From contig NZ_JAAGLV010000024.1 in NCBI RefSeq assembly GCF_010548305.1, forward strand, positions 1-64,000: a stretch of DNA of 64,000 nucleotides, read 5' to 3'. The translations under genes were made by a program, and so were the position numbers. Below are positions 61,183 through 64,000 of this stretch, piece after piece. Numbering within the stretch: the stretch's first letter is position 1; every line of letters starts with the position of its first letter. The notes beneath the pieces are model-generated. The model made no database searches. It saw nothing but the letters and a program-made list of their open reading frames with translations, and was not told where the DNA came from. The DNA comes from Streptomyces sp. SID13031 (GTDB taxonomy: Bacteria > Actinomycetota > Actinomycetes > Propionibacteriales > Kribbellaceae).

Positions 61183-62276
61183 GAAGAAGACCCCACCACA
61201 TCGAGGATGATCCGCGCCAACCGGTCGTCGGCGTCGAGCTTGATCAGGCCCTGGGCTGCGTTGGACATGGCTGTCAGACGCTCCCGGTCGTGCAGAAGTT
61301 GCGGCACGGTCGCGCGAACCCAGTCCGGAGTCACCTCGGCGTTGTCGACCAGCAGGCCACCGCCCGCCTCGACCACCGCCTTGGCGTTCTGGCGCTGCTC
61401 ACCGTTACCGTGTGGCAACGGAACGTAGATGGCCGGCAGTCCGACGCCGGACGCCTCGGTGACCGCGTTCGCGCCGGAACGGCAGACGACCAGGTCGGCG
61501 GCGGCGTAGGCGTAGTCCATCCGGTCGATGTAGTTGAGCACCCTGTACGGGTACGGACCCGTCTGCGCGACCTCGAGGCTGTTCTTCGAGCCGATCGCGT
61601 GGATGACCTGGACCCCGGCCGCGAGCAGATCCGCCGCGGCCCCGCCGAACGCCTCGTTCAGCTGCTGGGCGCCCTGCGAGCCACCGGTGACGAACACCGT
61701 CGGCGCGTTCGGGTCGAGCCCGAAGAACTCACGCGCCTCCGCCCGCAGTGCGGCCCGGTCGAGGGTCGAGATCGCCCGCCGGATCGGCAGCCCGACGTAC
61801 TGGGCGTGCGGCAGGTCCGTACCGGGGAAGGAGGTGATCACGTTCTGGGTGCAGTAGCGGGCGGCGAACTTGTTCGCGATGCCCGGGGTCGCGTTGCCCT
61901 CGTGCACGACGATCGGCGTCTTGCGGCGCCAGGCCGCGACGTACGCCGGGGTCGAGACGTAGCCGCCGAAGCCGACCAGGACGTCGGCCTTGGCCTCGTC
62001 GAGCACCTTGCGGGCGGCGTTCACCGAGCTGAGCATCTTGCCCGGGACGGCGAACAGCGCCGGCGTGGGTTTGCGCGGCAACGGGACGGGTGGGATCAGC
62101 TCGAGCCGGTAGCCGGCCTCGGGGACGACCCGGACCTCCAGGCCACGCTCGGTCCCGAGGGCGATGATCTCGATCGTCGGGTCGATCCGGCGCAAGGCGT
62201 CGGCGGTAGCGATCAGGGGGGAAGTATGGCCGGCGGTACCACCACCGGCCAGGACAATGCTCGGCACAGCTTTCAA
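61179..62276 (-). CDS. murG: MurG N-acetylglucosaminyltransferase
   Basis: The 365-residue glycosyltransferase makes lipid II from lipid I. The loop VLAGGGTAGHTSPLIATADAL, VHEGNATPGIANK, VTGGSQGAQQLNEAF, VCRSGANAVTEASGVGLPAIYVPLPHGNGEQRQNA are all typical. The reading frame overlaps ftsW through TTGA, which implies a TTG start at 62276. A GTG three codons in is the alternative. Confidence 0.96.
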   Translation of the reverse strand: MKAVPSIVLAGGGTAGHTSPLIATADALRRIDPTIEIIALGTERGLEVRVVPEAGYRLELIPPVPLPRKPTPALFAVPGKMLSSVNAARKVLDEAKADVLVGFGGYVSTPAYVAAWRRKTPIVVHEGNATPGIANKFAARYCTQNVITSFPGTDLPHAQYVGLPIRRAISTLDRAALRAEAREFFGLDPNAPTVFVTGGSQGAQQLNEAFGGAAADLLAAGVQVIHAIGSKNSLEVAQTGPYPYRVLNYIDRMDYAYAAADLVVCRSGANAVTEASGVGLPAIYVPLPHGNGEQRQNAKAVVEAGGGLLVDNAEVTPDWVRATVPQLLHDRERLTAMSNAAQGLIKLDADDRLARIILDVVGSSS

Positions 62277-63568
62277 CGCTCCCGCGTGTTCTCACGGCCA
62301 GTACGGCCAGGTGTACGCCACGAAGACATCCACCCGAACCGAGGCCGCCTGGTCTCCTTGAGGGCGGCCTGCGCGCCGGGTTCGGCCTTCGCGAAGGACA
62401 GCAACATGCCGATCGCGATCAGCGTCGGCAGCAGTGCGGAACCACCGTACGACAAAAGCGGGAGCGGGATACCCACGATGGGTAGCAGTCCGATCACGGC
62501 GCCCAGGTTGACGAGCGTCTGGGCCATCAGCCAGACGGTGATTCCGGCGGCCGCATAGCGGACGAAGGGGTCCGAGTTGCGGGTCGCGATCCGGACGCCG
62601 ACGTAGGCGAGCATCAGGAACAGCGCGAGCACGGTGAGTGACCCGATCAGCCCGAGCTCCTCACCGATCACCGAGAAGATGAAGTCGGTGTGCGCCTCGG
62701 GCAGGTTGCCCCACTTCTGCCGGCTGTTGCCGATCCCGACACCCCACCAGCCACCGGTGGAGAGCGCGTAGAACGAGTGGTACGCCTGCCAGCCGATACC
62801 GCCGGGGTCGGCCAGCGGGTTGGTGAAGTTGAGCAGCCGGTCCATCCGGTGCTGCGCGGTGGTGACGAAGTACGCCGCGATCGCGCCGACCACGACGATG
62901 GTGGCGACGAACAGCCGGGTCGGTGCGCCGACGATCCAGATCATCCCGATCATCACGGCCATCAGCACCAGCGCCGTACCGAGGTCGTGCTGGCCGACGA
63001 CAAGGGCGATCACCAGACCGCAGACCGGCACCATCGGAACGAGCAGATGCTTCCACTGGGTCAGCAGTTTCTGCTTGCGGGCGTACAGATCCGCGCACCA
63101 CATCACCAGCGCGAGCTTGGCGAACTCACTCGGCTGGAGCTGCAGCGGTCCACCGAGGTTCAGCCAGTTCGTGTTGCCCTTGACGCCGACGCCGAGTCCC
63201 GGCACGTAGGTCAGGACGAGCATGAACACCGACCCGAGCAGCGCGACGTACGCGAGCATCCGGAAGTGCCGGGGCGTCATCCGCGAGGCGACGTAGGCCA
63301 TCGGCAGGCCGACGCCGACCCAGATCAGCTGGCGGTAGAAGATCGCGTACTGGTTCTGGTTGTTGGCCCGGTACGACAGCACGCTGGACGCGGACAGCAC
63401 CATCAGCAGCCCGAGCACGAGCAGCAGGCCCGTCGCGCCGAGCAGGATGTGGTACGACGTCAGCGGCCGGTCGAGAACGTCCCTGATCGCCGCCAGCCAG
63501 GGGCGTTCGGTCGCCTGCGGAGCGTTGTCCTTCGACTGCCCCTTCGGCTGATCCGTGATCGTCGTCAT
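62273..63568 (-). CDS. ftsW: Lipid II polymerase FtsW
   Basis: The 431-residue SEDS-family glycosyltransferase has ten membrane helices. Family blocks include VLGLLMVLSASSVLS, GGPLQLQPSEFAKLALVMW, HTDFIFSVIGEELGLIGSLTVLALFL and PIVGIPLPLLSYGGSALLPTLIAIGMLLSF. It starts at ATG 63568, 15 bases after murD, with AGGTGATC as ribosome site. Confidence 0.96.
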   Translation of the reverse strand: MTTITDQPKGQSKDNAPQATERPWLAAIRDVLDRPLTSYHILLGATGLLLVLGLLMVLSASSVLSYRANNQNQYAIFYRQLIWVGVGLPMAYVASRMTPRHFRMLAYVALLGSVFMLVLTYVPGLGVGVKGNTNWLNLGGPLQLQPSEFAKLALVMWCADLYARKQKLLTQWKHLLVPMVPVCGLVIALVVGQHDLGTALVLMAVMIGMIWIVGAPTRLFVATIVVVGAIAAYFVTTAQHRMDRLLNFTNPLADPGGIGWQAYHSFYALSTGGWWGVGIGNSRQKWGNLPEAHTDFIFSVIGEELGLIGSLTVLALFLMLAYVGVRIATRNSDPFVRYAAAGITVWLMAQTLVNLGAVIGLLPIVGIPLPLLSYGGSALLPTLIAIGMLLSFAKAEPGAQAALKETRRPRFGWMSSWRTPGRTGRENTRER

Positions 63569-63583
63569 GCGATCACCTCCGGA

Positions 63584-64000
63584 TCAGTTGTCGCCCAGCC
63601 GCAGTACGGCTTCGGCGAAGGCGTCTCCGCGGGCTCCATAGTTGGCGAACATGTCCCAGGAAGCGCAGCCAGGCGCGAGCAGCACGGTGTCCCCCACCTG
63701 CGCAAGCTTCGTCGCCTCCCCCACCACGGTCTCCATTGCACCAGTGTCCGTTGACTCCACGGTGATCACCGGGACATCTGGCGCGTGTCGGGCAAGTGCT
63801 TCGGCGATCACAGCCTTGTCCTGACCGAGCAGTACGACGCCGCGCAACCGGTCCTTGGCAGCGATCACGAGCTCGTCGAAAGTCGCTCCCTTCGCCTGTC
63901 CACCGGCGATCCACACCACGTGGTCGTAGGCGAGCAGCGAAGCCTGCGCCGCATGCGGGTTGGTCGCCTTGGAATCATCGATGTAGTTGACCTCGGCAAC
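63584..64000 (-). CDS. murD: UDP-N-acetylmuramoylalanine-D-glutamate ligase MurD, C-terminal part
   Basis: The visible 138 C-terminal residues begin VAEVNYIDDSKATNPHAA, the conserved MurD block, and continue with VVWIAGGQAKGATFDEL and the end VLLAPGCASWDMFANYGARGDAFAEAV. The gene runs off the right edge, so its start and ATP site are not seen. It is upstream of ftsW in the murD-ftsW-murG-murC order. Confidence 0.95.
   Translation of the reverse strand, partial: VAEVNYIDDSKATNPHAAQASLLAYDHVVWIAGGQAKGATFDELVIAAKDRLRGVVLLGQDKAVIAEALARHAPDVPVITVESTDTGAMETVVGEATKLAQVGDTVLLAPGCASWDMFANYGARGDAFAEAVLRLGDN

Noticed and set aside
1..64000. tRNA or rRNA genes
   Set aside because: No cloverleaf with a TTCGANNC-type T-loop or rRNA-like stretch was recognised by eye. 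A tRNA search program would be decisive.

Overview
This window is high-GC DNA from an actinobacterium, most likely a Kribbella-like member of the Propionibacteriales. That placement is inferred from gene order and protein style, not from a database search. The supports are an ileS with an actinobacterial translational T-box, a division cluster running murD-ftsW-murG-murC-ftsQ-ftsZ-pgeF-yggS-sepF-yggT-divIVA, IF-2 with a very long Pro/Gly/Ala-rich N-terminus, many GTG starts and GTGA/ATGA gene overlaps. No rRNA, tRNA, CRISPR array or prophage was recognised.

Layout. 1-370 is non-coding or mobile-element debris with a long inverted repeat. 371-1901 holds a MarR regulator divergent from a chimeric ABC-ATPase/ASCH gene. 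2069-8828 is the translation/transcription block truB-rbfA | infB-ylxR-nusA-rimP on the minus strand. 8978-11067 carries a lipoprotein, a ferritin-like protein, a YhhN protein and a YchJ protein. 11086-12486 is a Tat-exported PhoX-like protein. 12608-20757 is a branched-chain-amino-acid-type ABC transporter operon (livF-livG-acyl-CoA ligase-livH-livM-binding protein) interrupted between livH and livM by a TnpB-only IS200/IS605-type element. 20953-25014 is a partial histidine operon (hisD-C-B-H) ending in a broken YciI-like gene.

25107-39812 is a mixed accessory region: a Lon-domain protein, an ArsR-SRPBCC fusion with a RibD-like reductase, a MazEF-type pair, ilvD, an ECF sigma factor, methyltransferases, an AraC regulator, a VOC protein, recQ, a serine hydrolase, and a LysR regulator divergent from a reductase. 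39882-48326 returns to housekeeping genes: DUF3352 and DUF2567 membrane proteins, dnaE, an RluD-type synthase, lspA and a TraR/DksA-type protein. 48630-52007 is the T-box-controlled ileS. 52326-64000 is the cell-division and cell-wall cluster, with an S41 protease/ArsR pair inserted between pgeF and ftsZ.

Most notable points. (1) The TnpB element sits 3' of TTGAT. Joining its two flanks rebuilds an intact livH reading frame that ends in an ATGA overlap with livM, so the insertion history and the predicted guide target can be read from this sequence alone. (2) The ABC-ATPase is cut before its switch histidine and fused in frame to an ASCH domain. (3) ylxR has no NTG start codon in frame upstream of its conserved CxxC motif. 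(4) IleRS carries the inverted GxHH form of the HIGH signature beneath a T-box with a visible Shine-Dalgarno sequestering hairpin. (5) A 103-bp structure with 23-bp inverted arms lies at the left edge.
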